Source: Georgenia_B sunbinii (lineage in GTDB: Bacteria > Actinomycetota > Actinomycetes > Actinomycetales > Actinomycetaceae). Taken from it: a stretch of DNA of 64,000 nt. The notes below the pieces were generated by a model. The model did no database searches. It was given only the letters and a program-made list of their open reading frames with translations, and was not told the DNA's origin. The stretch lies in NCBI RefSeq assembly GCF_036421855.1, contig NZ_JAZGOK010000004.1; one strand, given 5' to 3'. Positions 41,155-51,547 of the stretch are shown piece by piece (position 1 is the first letter of the stretch; every line of letters starts with the position of its first letter). The translations under genes and the position numbers were made by a program.

Positions 41155-41568
41155 CTACTCCTGCTCAGGCGAGAGGGCGAGCCGGCCTCAACCGTACCGA
41201 CCTCGGGGGAGGGGGCGTGCGCATCGTGAGCCCGGTGCCCGGACCGGCCAACGGTGCTGGCGGCGGCTGAGGCGCGTGCGAGGGTGCGCAGGTCAGCGGC
41301 ACATTCGCAGGATCATGCTTGGAGCGTAGGAAGCGGCCGGCGCGCTGAGAAGGGCCGTCTCGCCTGCCGGGACGCAACTTCTCGCGCCATCCACCATGCG
41401 GACGCTCGCCGGAGCGGCTTGCCACCGCACACCTGCTGTGGCAGGTGGTTCTGCTGTGACTGGTGTGGCAGGTGTTTCTTTTGGGGACGTTCGGCGCTAC
41501 CGTGTCCGTGGCTGGCCTGCGCTCCGCGCCGGATCCAGCGATCCGTGTTCGTGAGGTGAGGAGAGCTC
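41155..41568. other. 414-bp divergent control region between metY and the NlpC/P60 gene
   Basis: It holds no gene of normal size. On the metY side (minus strand) are a 7-codon frame reading M-I-L-R-M-C-R (41293-41316) right behind a TACGCT hexamer (complement of 41323-41328), and a 19-codon frame with T-P-P-P-P-R (41165-41224). On the NlpC side are an inverted repeat CACCTGC-TGTG-GCAGGTG (41430-41447) and an 11-bp direct repeat TGTGGCAGGTG (41437-41447 and 41464-41474). No SAM riboswitch pattern was recognised. Confidence 0.5.
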
Positions 41569-42978
41569 GTGCGTCGGACCGATCGGCGACGCGCCCTCGC
41601 GCTCGCAGCCGTCCTGGCACTGTCCGGCGGGCTCGTCGTGACCTCGGCCGCCGCGGACCCGACGCCACCGGGCGAGGACGAGATCTCACGGGCGCGCGAC
41701 GCCGAGGACCGCACCACTGCCCGGATCGCCGAGCTGGAGATCGCGCTGGCCGAGCTCAGTGCCCGCCACCAGGACCTCGCGCTCGCCGCCCAGCAGGCCA
41801 ACGAGCTCTACCTGCAGGCCGAGGAGGAGCTGGTCGCGTCGACCGCGGCCGCCGCCGAGGCGCGCGAGGCTGCCGCCGCGGCCGCCGCCGAGGTCGAGAC
41901 CCAGCGGGGCGAGCTCGGCCGGATCGCGATGGGCGCCTACCGCTCGAGCCCCGGTGCGCTCGGCCCGATCGAGCCGCTGCTCTCCGCCGACAGCTTCGAG
42001 GACGCGATGCGCCGCGCGACGATGGTCGACCGGCTCGGCAGCCGAGCCGACGACGCGCTGCAGCGGTTCCAGGCGGTGGAGCAGGTCTCGGCGACCTTCG
42101 AGAGCCGGGCCCGGGAGGCCGAGGCGGCCCAGCAGCGTGCTACGGACGAGGTCGCGGCCACCGCCCAGGCAGCGAGCTCCGCCGCCGACAGTGCCGCGGC
42201 GCAGGTCGCGCTGTCGGTCGACCGGCGCGAGTCGCTGGTCCAGCAGCTTGCCGACGAGCGCGGCACGACGGCAGCGCTCGAGCGTGAGCGGCAGGACGCG
42301 CTCGACGCCGAGCGTCAGCGCCGCGAGGAGCAGCTGGCGAGGGACGCCGCACGACGAGAGGTCCGGGCGCAGGAGACCGCCTCCCGGTCGGTCGAGCGGC
42401 CGGCGACGCCACTAGCTGACGCCCCGACCGTGGCAGCGCCGCCGCCGGCGCCCAGTGCCACGACGCCGCCGTCGGCGCCCGACAGGCCGGCCCCCGCGCC
42501 GAGCACACCGGCACCTCCCGCGCCGCCAGCGCCGGCTCCCGCTCCGGCACCGGCGCCCTCACAGCCGGCACCTGCGCCGGCTCCGGCGCCCGACCCCGCG
42601 CCGCCGTCCTCGTCCCAGGGCGCCCGCGCCGCGCTGGACTGGGCCCGGACGCAGCTCGGCAAGCCCTACATCTGGGCGGCCGCGGGTCCGAACGGCTACG
42701 ACTGCTCCGGGCTCACCCAGACCGCCTTCGCCCAGGCCGGCGTGTCAATCCCGCGGACCACCAGGGCGCAATACCAGGCGACCACCCGGGTGCCGGTCGA
42801 CGACCTGCAGCCGGGCGACCTCATCTTCTACTCCAGCAACGGCGCGGCGTCGGGCATCTACCACGTCGCCTTTTACGCGGGCAACGGCATGCGGCTGCAT
42901 GCGCCGTCGCCGGGCAAGAGCGTGGAGCTGGTGCCGATGTACTGGGCCAACGTGCTGCCCTACGGCGGCCGGGTCTAG
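41569..42978 (+). CDS. Secreted NlpC/P60 peptidoglycan endopeptidase with coiled-coil N-terminus
   Basis: A 469-residue protein from a GTG at 41569, with GAGGAGA upstream. Signal peptide at residues 1 to about 29 (ending TSAAAD). A long alanine/glutamate coiled coil (about 35-280) follows, then a Pro/Ala linker (about 285-345), then NlpC/P60 (about 348-469) with catalytic Cys379 in NGYDCSGLTQTAF, GDLIFYSSN, and His in GIYHVAFYAGNG. RipA/RipB-like enzymes cleave between peptide residues 2 and 3 of cell-wall stems and act in division and growth. Its stop codon shares CTAG with the stop of the convergent permease gene. Confidence 0.93.
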   Translation: MRRTDRRRALALAAVLALSGGLVVTSAAADPTPPGEDEISRARDAEDRTTARIAELEIALAELSARHQDLALAAQQANELYLQAEEELVASTAAAAEAREAAAAAAAEVETQRGELGRIAMGAYRSSPGALGPIEPLLSADSFEDAMRRATMVDRLGSRADDALQRFQAVEQVSATFESRAREAEAAQQRATDEVAATAQAASSAADSAAAQVALSVDRRESLVQQLADERGTTAALERERQDALDAERQRREEQLARDAARREVRAQETASRSVERPATPLADAPTVAAPPPAPSATTPPSAPDRPAPAPSTPAPPAPPAPAPAPAPAPSQPAPAPAPAPDPAPPSSSQGARAALDWARTQLGKPYIWAAAGPNGYDCSGLTQTAFAQAGVSIPRTTRAQYQATTRVPVDDLQPGDLIFYSSNGAASGIYHVAFYAGNGMRLHAPSPGKSVELVPMYWANVLPYGGRV

Positions 42979-43706
42979 AGGGCGGCGAGGCCGTCCACGA
43001 GGGTCCACACGGCGCCCAGGGCCGCGATCGCCGTGATGGAGACTCCGACCACCCGGGCGGACACGCGCCGGGTGACGACGTCACCGAGCGCCACACCCGC
43101 CGCCATCACCAGCCCGATCGCCAGCCAGCCCCACCCCAGGTCCGGCCACGCCGTCGGGTTGGCGCCCACCCGGACGAGCACCGTCACGGTGGAGACGGCG
43201 ATGAAGAACGGCTGCAGCGTCGCGGTGAAGGTCTGATGCTCCCAGCGGGTCAGGGTCCGCAGCACCGCCATCGCGGGGCCGCCGATGCTGGCGAGGGCAG
43301 ACGTCGCGCCGGAGGCCGCGCTGGCCATCGCCGTGACCTTCGTGCTCCGCTCGACGTGGTGTACGCGCGCGACGATGGAGGAGACGGACAGGGCGAGGAG
43401 GATGAGTACCCCGATGAGCACCTGGGCCCATGCCGCTGGGAGCGTCTCAGCCAGGAGCGTGCCCGCCAGGACGCCGACGAGGGCGGAGGGCACCATCGTC
43501 CGCAGCATCCGCCACTCCACGTAGCGCCACACCCGCGAGAGCACCATGAGGCTCGCGACCACCCCGAGGATGTTGCCGACCACCACGCCCGCCGCCGGGC
43601 CGAGCGCGACGACGATAAACGGTGCGGAGACCAAGGTCAGCCCCATGCCGGTGGCTCGTTGTGCGAGGCCGCCAAGGAGGATCGCGAGGAGGAGCGGTGC
43701 GGTCAT
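42975..43706 (-). CDS. TauE/SafE (TSUP) family permease
   Basis: A 243-residue membrane protein from the ATG at 43706 with about eight hydrophobic segments in two halves. Each half carries a family-like motif: GGLAQRATGMGLTLVSAPFIV and ALASIGGPAMAVLRTLTRW. TSUP proteins export or import sulfite, sulfoacetate or other small organosulfur anions; the direction and substrate here are unknown. It ends in a four-base tail-to-tail overlap with the NlpC/P60 gene. Confidence 0.88.
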   Translation of the reverse strand: MTAPLLLAILLGGLAQRATGMGLTLVSAPFIVVALGPAAGVVVGNILGVVASLMVLSRVWRYVEWRMLRTMVPSALVGVLAGTLLAETLPAAWAQVLIGVLILLALSVSSIVARVHHVERSTKVTAMASAASGATSALASIGGPAMAVLRTLTRWEHQTFTATLQPFFIAVSTVTVLVRVGANPTAWPDLGWGWLAIGLVMAAGVALGDVVTRRVSARVVGVSITAIAALGAVWTLVDGLAAL

Positions 43707-43870
43707 CGGGCAGGGCGGGGGCAGCAGGAGATGGTCACGCTGTCACCGTATCCACGGCCCTGCTCCGCCCCGCCGGGGCAGGCTGTGAGAATGGCTACCT
43801 TCCGGCGCGCGCTCGCTTGTCGAGGCCTGATATCTGGTGCCGAGACCGTAGCTCTTGCCGCGCCCTTTCG

Positions 43871-43889
43871 CCGAGATACCCGATCTCGG
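43871..43889 (-). terminator. Hairpin after ppa
   Basis: CCGAGAT-ACCCG-ATCTCGG, a perfect 7-bp stem with a 5-base loop, lies 11 bp beyond the ppa stop on the minus strand. Probable ppa terminator. Confidence 0.65.
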
Positions 43890-43900
43890 AGAAGGCGGGG

Positions 43901-44434
43901 TTAGCTGAGGGGGCGGGCGGGGGTCGTGGGGGCTACCGGGCGCACGTGATAGTTCTGGTCGATCGCTCGTTGGTAGGAGCGCAGGATCTCCGCCTCGGCC
44001 TCCTCGCGGCCGACCCAGTGGGCGCCCTCGACGGACTTGCCGGGCTCGAGGTCCTTGTAGACCTCGAAGAAGTGCTGGATCTCCAGCCGGTGGAACTCGC
44101 TGACGTCGTCGATGTCGGTACGCCACGAGGCGCGCTGGTCACCGGTCGGCACGCACAGCACCTTGTCGTCGCCACCGGCCTCGTCGCGCATCCGGAACAT
44201 GCCGAGCGCGCGGCACCGGATGAGGCAGCCAGGGAAGGTCGGCTCCTCGAGGAGCACGAGCGCGTCCAGGGGGTCACCGTCCTCGCCGAGGGTGTCCTCG
44301 ATGAACCCGTAGTCGTCCGGGTACCGGGTGGAGGTGAACAGCATGCGGTCGAGCCGGATGCGCCCGGTCTCGTGGTCGAGCTCGTACTTGTTGCGCTGCC
44401 CCTTGGGGATCTCGATCGTGACGTCGAAGTCCAC
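43901..44434 (-). CDS. ppa: Inorganic pyrophosphatase (family I)
   Basis: A 177-residue protein. The GTG at 44434 with GGAAGGG upstream gives the family start VDFDVTIEIPKGQRNKYE; a longer frame exists but has no similarity. The catalytic set is present: YPDDYGFIEDT, GDPLDALVLL (signature D-x-D-P-x-D-x-x-V) and the metal-binding acidic residues DEAGGDDKVLCVP. It hydrolyses PPi made by biosynthetic reactions. The C-terminus is extended by a Pro/Arg-rich tail of about ten residues. Confidence 0.97.
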   Translation of the reverse strand: MDFDVTIEIPKGQRNKYELDHETGRIRLDRMLFTSTRYPDDYGFIEDTLGEDGDPLDALVLLEEPTFPGCLIRCRALGMFRMRDEAGGDDKVLCVPTGDQRASWRTDIDDVSEFHRLEIQHFFEVYKDLEPGKSVEGAHWVGREEAEAEILRSYQRAIDQNYHVRPVAPTTPARPLS

Positions 44435-44577
44435 GCCATGCCCTTCCGTCGTCGCGGCACTGCCGGCCGCGGGTGCCATACCGTCCGATGGTGCCACGGT
44501 TGGACGCCACCTCGGATGCTGGGGACTATTGTGGCGCACGACCTGCCCGACCGTGGTCCGGCAGCCACGACGAGCCG

Positions 44578-44583
44578 AAGGAG
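44578..44583 (+). promoter_or_regulatory. AAGGAG Shine-Dalgarno that points to a CTG start for dacB
   Basis: AAGGAG is followed by a 6-base spacer and the triplet CTG at 44590, in frame with the signal peptide. No ATG, GTG or TTG in frame lies at a suitable distance from it. Confidence 0.6.
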
Positions 44584-44589
44584 CGAGCC

Positions 44590-45978
44590 CTGGCGCGCAG
44601 CCCCGCCCGTCACCGGCGCCTGGCGGCGACGGTGGCCTCGCTGCTCCTCCTGGCCGGCGGGTACGCCGTGGCGGACGCGCTCGACGTGGTCCCCGGGCCG
44701 GTGACGACCGCGCCGGCGGTCCCCGAGCCCGCCCCCTTCCCGGCGATCAGCGCGTCGCCGGCTGCCCGGCACCTGGCCACGCTCGACCCGGCCGTGCCGC
44801 AACCGTCGGCCGCGGCACTCACCGAGATCGCCGAGCGCCTCGTGTCGGACCCGCGCACCGGCGGCACGGTGGGCGTGGTCGTGGCGGACGCCCTCACCGG
44901 AGAGACGCTCGTCGACATCGACGGCACCACGCCACGGACCCCGGCGTCCTCCCTCAAGCTGCTCGTCGCGCTCGCGGCGCTCGACGCCTACGGCCCGGAC
45001 CACGAGCTGCGGACCAGCGTCGTCGCCGGCGAGCCCGGGCAGGTCGTGCTCGTCGGAGGCGGGGACATCCTGCTCGCCGCCGGCGGGTCGGACGACGCGC
45101 CGGGCACCCTGCACCGGGCCTCGCTCGACGAGCTCGCCGAGCAGACCGCGGCCGCCCTCGAGGACGACGGCGCGGTGAGCGTGGTGGTCGACGACTCGTT
45201 GTTCAGCGGGCCGGGGTACGCACCCGGCTGGGGCGGCATCGACTTCGACTTCGTCATGCCCATCGGCCCCCTCGCGGTCGATGGCGGTCTCGCGGCGGCC
45301 GGCGGGTACGTCGGCGACCCGGCGCTCGCCGCTGGGCAGGCCTTCGCGCAGGCGCTGGCCGGCGCCGGGGTGGAGGTCACCGGTGAGGTCGGCCGGGGCG
45401 TCGCGCCGGCCGACGGGACCGAGCTGGCCGCGGTGACCTCGGCACCGCTGGCCGACGTCGTCGGTCACATGCTCGCGGTGTCGGACAATTCGGTGGCCGA
45501 GGTGCTCGGCCGGCTCGTCGCGCTCGCCGACGACGAGGAACCGAGCTTCGCCGGAGCGACCCGGGCGGTGGCAGACCGGCTCGCCGCGCTGGGCATCGAG
45601 ACCGACGGGCTGGTCCTCGCCGACCTCTCCGGCCTGCTCATCGAGAACCAGGTGCCCGCGCAGACCCTCGCGCAGGTGGTGAGCACCGCGCTCGACCCCG
45701 AGCGCCCCGAGCTTCACGGCGCGGTCGCCGGCCTGCCCGTCGCCGCCCTCGAGGGCACGCTGCGCGACCGGATGGCCGGGGCCGCCGCGGGCGTGCTGCG
45801 CGCCAAGACCGGGACCCTCACCACCGTCGCCAGCCTCACCGGGCTGGTGCTCGACGCCGACGGTCGGCTGCTGGTCTTCGCGGTGCTCGCCGACGAGCTC
45901 GAGCTCGGTGGCGTCGGCCCGGCCCGGGCCGCGATCGACGACTGGGCCGACGAGCTCGCCGCCTGCGGCTGCCGCTGA
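44590..45978 (+). CDS. dacB: D-alanyl-D-alanine carboxypeptidase/endopeptidase (S13, PBP4 type)
   Basis: About 462 residues if translation begins at the CTG at 44590 (see the AAGGAG site); an in-frame ATG at 44491 would add 33 residues that look unlike a signal peptide. N-terminus RSPARHRRLAATVASLLLL is a signal sequence. The three penicillin-binding motifs are seen: SxxK in SSLK (residues 120-123), SDNS, and KTGT near the C-terminus. S13 enzymes trim peptidoglycan stem peptides outside the membrane. Complete and expected active. Adjacent DUF2342, tilS and hpt genes follow in the usual actinobacterial order. Confidence 0.9.
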   Translation: MARSPARHRRLAATVASLLLLAGGYAVADALDVVPGPVTTAPAVPEPAPFPAISASPAARHLATLDPAVPQPSAAALTEIAERLVSDPRTGGTVGVVVADALTGETLVDIDGTTPRTPASSLKLLVALAALDAYGPDHELRTSVVAGEPGQVVLVGGGDILLAAGGSDDAPGTLHRASLDELAEQTAAALEDDGAVSVVVDDSLFSGPGYAPGWGGIDFDFVMPIGPLAVDGGLAAAGGYVGDPALAAGQAFAQALAGAGVEVTGEVGRGVAPADGTELAAVTSAPLADVVGHMLAVSDNSVAEVLGRLVALADDEEPSFAGATRAVADRLAALGIETDGLVLADLSGLLIENQVPAQTLAQVVSTALDPERPELHGAVAGLPVAALEGTLRDRMAGAAAGVLRAKTGTLTTVASLTGLVLDADGRLLVFAVLADELELGGVGPARAAIDDWADELAACGCR

Positions 45979-46016
45979 CCGCGTGCCCGCCAGCGGGCGT
46001 CGCGTACCTTGAGGCC

Positions 46017-47084
46017 ATGAGCGCACCGATCAACTGGCAGGCCGCCGAGCGACGAGCGGCGTCGTTGGCCCGGCCCGGGCCGCGGGCCGGGCGGGCCGAG
46101 CTCGACGGGCTGGTCCGGGTGCTGCGGCAGGCCGCCGGACAGGCGCCGGCGCACGTCGCCTCGATCACGGGTCTCGACGACGCCGCCGCCCGGGCCGCGC
46201 AGCGACCGGTCTACGTGGTCGACCGCGCCCGCTGGGCGGAGGCGAACATCGCGATGTTCGCCCACCTCACCGGCGGCCTGCTGCCCGAGGCGAAGCTGCC
46301 AGGTGCTGCCCGCCTCGGCGGGGAGGAGCTGGGCATCATGCTCTCCTTCCTCTCGAGCAAGGTCCTGGGCCAGTACGACCCCTTCACGCCGGCGGACGCG
46401 GTCCCAGGTCAGGGCGTCGACGACCCCGCCGGCCGGCTGCTGCTCGTGGCGCCCAACGTGCTCCACGTCGAGCGCGAGCTCGACCTCGACGCCCTCGACT
46501 TCCGCACCTGGGTGTGCCTCCACGAGCAGACCCACGCGGTGCAGTTCGCCGCCGCGCCGTGGCTCGCCGACCACCTCTCCTCGCGGATGCGGTCGATGAT
46601 CACCACGGTGTCCGAGCCGGAGAGCGGTGCGCAGCGGATCAGCAGCACGCTGCGGGCCGTCGTCGAGGCGCTCTCCACCCGCGACGGGGCGACCTCCCTC
46701 GCCGGCCCGCTCGTCGACGGCTTCCTCTCCGAGGCGGAGCGGGAGCAGCTCGGCGAGATGGTCGCGGTGATGTCGCTGCTCGAGGGGCACGCCGACGTCG
46801 TCATGGACGCCGTCGGCCCCCGGGTGCTGCCCTCGGTCACCCGGATCCGGCGGCAGTTCGAGAAGCGCCGCGACGGCACCGGGCTGCTCGACATCATGCT
46901 GCGGCGCCTCTCGGGGATGGACGCCAAGATCGCGCAGTACCGCGACGGCGCCGGCTTCGTCCGCGGGGTGGTCGACCTCGTCGGGCACGACGGGCTCAAC
47001 GCGGTCTGGACCGCTGCACCGCTGCTGCCCACCGCCGCGGAGATCGCCGACCCGGCCCGCTGGGTGCAGCGGGTCCACGGCTGA
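46017..47084 (+). CDS. Zinc-dependent metalloprotease of the DUF2342 family
   Basis: A 355-residue protein from the ATG at 46017. It carries an HExxH zinc motif in VCLHEQTHAVQFAAAP (about residue 165) and a downstream Glu in SLLEGHADVVMD, the zincin arrangement. DUF2342 proteins are found mostly in actinobacteria, often noted as associated with F420 biosynthesis, and lie between dacB and tilS, as here. Target proteins are unknown. It ends 3 bp before tilS. Confidence 0.88.
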   Translation: MSAPINWQAAERRAASLARPGPRAGRAELDGLVRVLRQAAGQAPAHVASITGLDDAAARAAQRPVYVVDRARWAEANIAMFAHLTGGLLPEAKLPGAARLGGEELGIMLSFLSSKVLGQYDPFTPADAVPGQGVDDPAGRLLLVAPNVLHVERELDLDALDFRTWVCLHEQTHAVQFAAAPWLADHLSSRMRSMITTVSEPESGAQRISSTLRAVVEALSTRDGATSLAGPLVDGFLSEAEREQLGEMVAVMSLLEGHADVVMDAVGPRVLPSVTRIRRQFEKRRDGTGLLDIMLRRLSGMDAKIAQYRDGAGFVRGVVDLVGHDGLNAVWTAAPLLPTAAEIADPARWVQRVHG

Positions 47085-47087
47085 GCG

Positions 47088-48170
47088 GTGGCCGGCCCGG
47101 CACCGGCCGTCGCGGCCGCTCGGCAGGCGGTGCGGGTGGCGCTGGCGGACCTCCCGCCGGGCGCGCTGGTCCTCGTGGCGTGCTCCGGCGGCGCTGACTC
47201 CCTCGCGCTCGCCGCGGCGACGGCGTTCGTCGCGCCACGCTCCGGCCTGCGCGCCGGCGCGGTGAGCATCGACCACGACCTCCAGCAGGCCAGCGCCCGG
47301 ACCGCCGAGCTGGCCGCCGAGAGCTGCCGTCGGCTGGGGCTCGCCCCCGCCGTGGTCCGCACCGTGCGGGTCGCCGCCACCGGTGCCGGCGGCCCCGAGG
47401 CGGCCGCGCGCACCGCCCGCTACGCCGAGCTGTCGGCCGCGGCGCAGGAGCACGGCGCTGACGCCGTGCTGCTCGGGCACACCCTCGACGACCAGGCCGA
47501 GACGGTCGTCCTCGGGCTCGCCCGCGGCTCCGGCGGGCGCTCGCTGGCGGGGATGGCGCCGGTGACCGGGCGGTGGCGCCGGCCCCTCCTCGGGCTGCGC
47601 CGCGAGCAGACTGAGGCCTGCTGCCGCGCGCTGGGGCTCGACTGGGTCACCGACCCCACCAACCGGCCCGACGGGCCGTGGCGCCGCGCCGACGGCGGGC
47701 CGCTTCGCCGCTCCGCCGTGCGGCACGAGGTGCTGCCGGCGATGGCCCGCGCGCTGGGCCCCGGCGTCCCCGAGGCGCTGGCCCGCACCGCCGACCGGCT
47801 GCGGGAGGACGAGGACTACCTCGCCGCGGCCGCCGCCGAGCTCGGCGCCCGCGTCGGGCTCCCCCTCCCCGCGCCGAGAGCTGGATTAGCGCCGGGGACA
47901 ATCCAGCTCTCGGCGGAGGGTGGTGGGGGTGCATCGGCATCCGGCACGGTCGACCTCGACGCCGTCGCGCTGGCAGCCGCTCACCGGGCGCTGCGCGGCC
48001 GGGTGCTGCACCGCGCCGCGGTGGTGGCCGGCTGCCCGCCCGGCGCGCTGGCCACATCGCACGTCGAGGCGCTCGACGCGCTCGTGGCGGACTACCGCGG
48101 CCAGGGGCCCGCGATGCTGCCGGGCGGTGTCAGGGCGCGCCGGGAGTGTGGCAGGCTGATCGTCGGCTGA
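47088..48170 (+). CDS. tilS: tRNA(Ile)-lysidine synthase, with a repeat insertion
   Basis: A 360-residue protein from a GTG at 47088. The PP-loop LVACSGGADSLALAA (residues about 22-36) and later GHTLDDQAETV and ARTADRLREDEDYL mark TilS, which makes lysidine at the wobble base of tRNA-Ile2 so it reads AUA. A region encoding LPAPRAGLAPGTIQLSA (47870-47920) is not typical and consists of a perfect inverted repeat related to the window's 18-bp element; the reading frame is kept. The enzyme's core is intact. hpt follows 53 bp downstream. Confidence 0.92.
   Translation: MAGPAPAVAAARQAVRVALADLPPGALVLVACSGGADSLALAAATAFVAPRSGLRAGAVSIDHDLQQASARTAELAAESCRRLGLAPAVVRTVRVAATGAGGPEAAARTARYAELSAAAQEHGADAVLLGHTLDDQAETVVLGLARGSGGRSLAGMAPVTGRWRRPLLGLRREQTEACCRALGLDWVTDPTNRPDGPWRRADGGPLRRSAVRHEVLPAMARALGPGVPEALARTADRLREDEDYLAAAAAELGARVGLPLPAPRAGLAPGTIQLSAEGGGGASASGTVDLDAVALAAAHRALRGRVLHRAAVVAGCPPGALATSHVEALDALVADYRGQGPAMLPGGVRARRECGRLIVG
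47873..47914. repeat. Perfect 15-bp inverted repeat inside tilS, related to the 18-bp family
   Basis: GCCGAGAGCTGGATT (47873-47887) and AATCCAGCTCTCGGC (47900-47914) are perfect complements around a 12-base loop. The right half, GACAATCCAGCTCTCGGC (47897-47914), differs by two bases from the units GACAATCCTGCTCTCGGT of the panC array. The left half GAGAGCTGGATTAGCGCC (47876-47893) aligns with the GAGAGC-type units of array 2 in opposite orientation. It is thus an inverted pair of the same element, in frame within tilS. Confidence 0.88.
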
Positions 48171-48223
48171 CGTCTGCGGGCGGTGGCCGGGACACCCAGG
48201 GGACCGAACGAGCAGGAGTGCTG

Positions 48224-48778
48224 GTGGACGCCAACGACATGGGAGCAGACCTCGAGAAGGTGCTGCTCACCACGGAGCAGATCCAGGACCGGCTCGACGA
48301 GCTCGCCACCGAGATCGACCGTGACTACGCCGGGCAGGAGATCCTCCTCGTGGGCGTGCTCCGCGGCGCCGTCATGGTGATGGCCGACCTCTCGCGCCGG
48401 CTGCACGCCTCGGTGGAGATGGACTGGATGGCGGTGTCCTCCTACGGCTCGGGCACCCGCTCGTCCGGTGTCGTGCGGATCCTCAAGGACCTGGACACCG
48501 ACCTCCACGGCCGCCACGTGCTCATCGTCGAGGACATCGTCGACTCCGGCCTCACGCTCTCCTGGCTGCTGTCCAACCTGCGCAGCCGCGGCCCGGAGTC
48601 GGTGGAGATCGCCACGCTGCTGCGCAAGCCGGCAGCCGCCAAGGTCGAGGTCGACGTCAAGTACGTCGGTTTCGACATCCCGCCGGAGTTCGTCGTCGGC
48701 TACGGCCTGGACTTCGCCGAGAAGTACCGCCACCTGCCGTTCGTCGGCACGCTGGCCCCGCACGTCTACGGCAGCTGA
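48224..48778 (+). CDS. hpt: Hypoxanthine phosphoribosyltransferase
   Basis: A 184-residue protein; start GTG at 48224 placed by AGGAG at 48214-48218 (5-base spacer). A second GTG at 48218 and an ATG at 48239 are alternatives. The PRPP motif VEDIVDSGLTLSWLL (about residue 104), flexible-loop MDWMAVSSYGSGTRSSG and C-terminal VGYGLDFAEKYRHLPFVG are all typical. It salvages hypoxanthine and guanine. It lies between tilS and ftsH, a conserved actinobacterial order. Confidence 0.96.
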   Translation: MDANDMGADLEKVLLTTEQIQDRLDELATEIDRDYAGQEILLVGVLRGAVMVMADLSRRLHASVEMDWMAVSSYGSGTRSSGVVRILKDLDTDLHGRHVLIVEDIVDSGLTLSWLLSNLRSRGPESVEIATLLRKPAAAKVEVDVKYVGFDIPPEFVVGYGLDFAEKYRHLPFVGTLAPHVYGS

Positions 48779-48907
48779 CCGCGCCGTCCGGCGGGCGCCC
48801 GAGCGATACCGCCCTGCGCGAACAGATGCCATTGATCCCAAGCGTGTTGTGTACCGTCGAACGATGACGGCTCGAGCAGGAGGGACCCGGCGGCTGCGCC
48901 GAATTCG

Positions 48908-50926
<2,019 letters not shown>

Positions 50927-50928
50927 CG

Positions 50929-51546
50929 ATGACCGAGACGAGCGGCCTGCTCCCCGAGAAGTCCACCGCGCCGGCCGGCCGGTACGACGCCGACGGCGTC
51001 CGGCGAGCGGTGCGTGACTTCCTCGTCGCGGTCGGGGAGGACCCCGACCGCGAGGGGCTGCGCGACACCCCTGGCCGGGTCGCCCGCGCCTACGAGGAGA
51101 TCTTCGCCGGGCTGCACGCCGACCCCGCCGAGGTGCTGCGCACCACCTTCGACCTCGACCACGACGAGCTCATCCTCGTGCGTGACATCGAGGTGTACTC
51201 CACCTGTGAGCACCACCTCGTGCCGTTCCACGGGGTCGCGCACGTCGCCTACATCCCCGGCGACAGCGGACGGGTCACCGGGCTGAGCAAGATCGCCCGG
51301 CTCGTGGAGGTGTTCGCCCGCCGCCCGCAGGTCCAGGAGCGGCTGACCACGCAGATCGCCGACGCGCTCGTCTCGGAGCTGGCGCCGCGCGGAGTCATGG
51401 TCGTCATCGAGTGCGAGCACCTGTGCATGTCGATGCGCGGAGTGCGCAAGACCGGCGCTCGCACGATCACCTCCGCGGTCCGCGGCCAGCTGCGTGACGC
51501 CGCGACCCGGGCAGAGGCGATGAGTCTCATCGCGCCCCAACGTTGA
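50929..51546 (+). CDS. folE: GTP cyclohydrolase I
   Basis: A 205-residue protein from the ATG at 50929. Signatures are EGLRDTPGRVARAYEEIFAG, YSTCEHHLVPFHGVAHVAYI (zinc ligands Cys and His), and IECEHLCMSMRGVRK with the second zinc Cys. It converts GTP to dihydroneopterin triphosphate, the first step of folate synthesis. It is the first gene of the folE-folP-folBK operon, directly downstream of ftsH. Confidence 0.97.
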   Translation: MTETSGLLPEKSTAPAGRYDADGVRRAVRDFLVAVGEDPDREGLRDTPGRVARAYEEIFAGLHADPAEVLRTTFDLDHDELILVRDIEVYSTCEHHLVPFHGVAHVAYIPGDSGRVTGLSKIARLVEVFARRPQVQERLTTQIADALVSELAPRGVMVVIECEHLCMSMRGVRKTGARTITSAVRGQLRDAATRAEAMSLIAPQR

Positions 51547-51547
51547 C

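Noticed and set aside
41155..41568. SAM riboswitch upstream of metY
   Set aside because: None of the SAM-I, SAM-II or SAM-IV core sequences could be aligned; a covariance-model search would be decisive.
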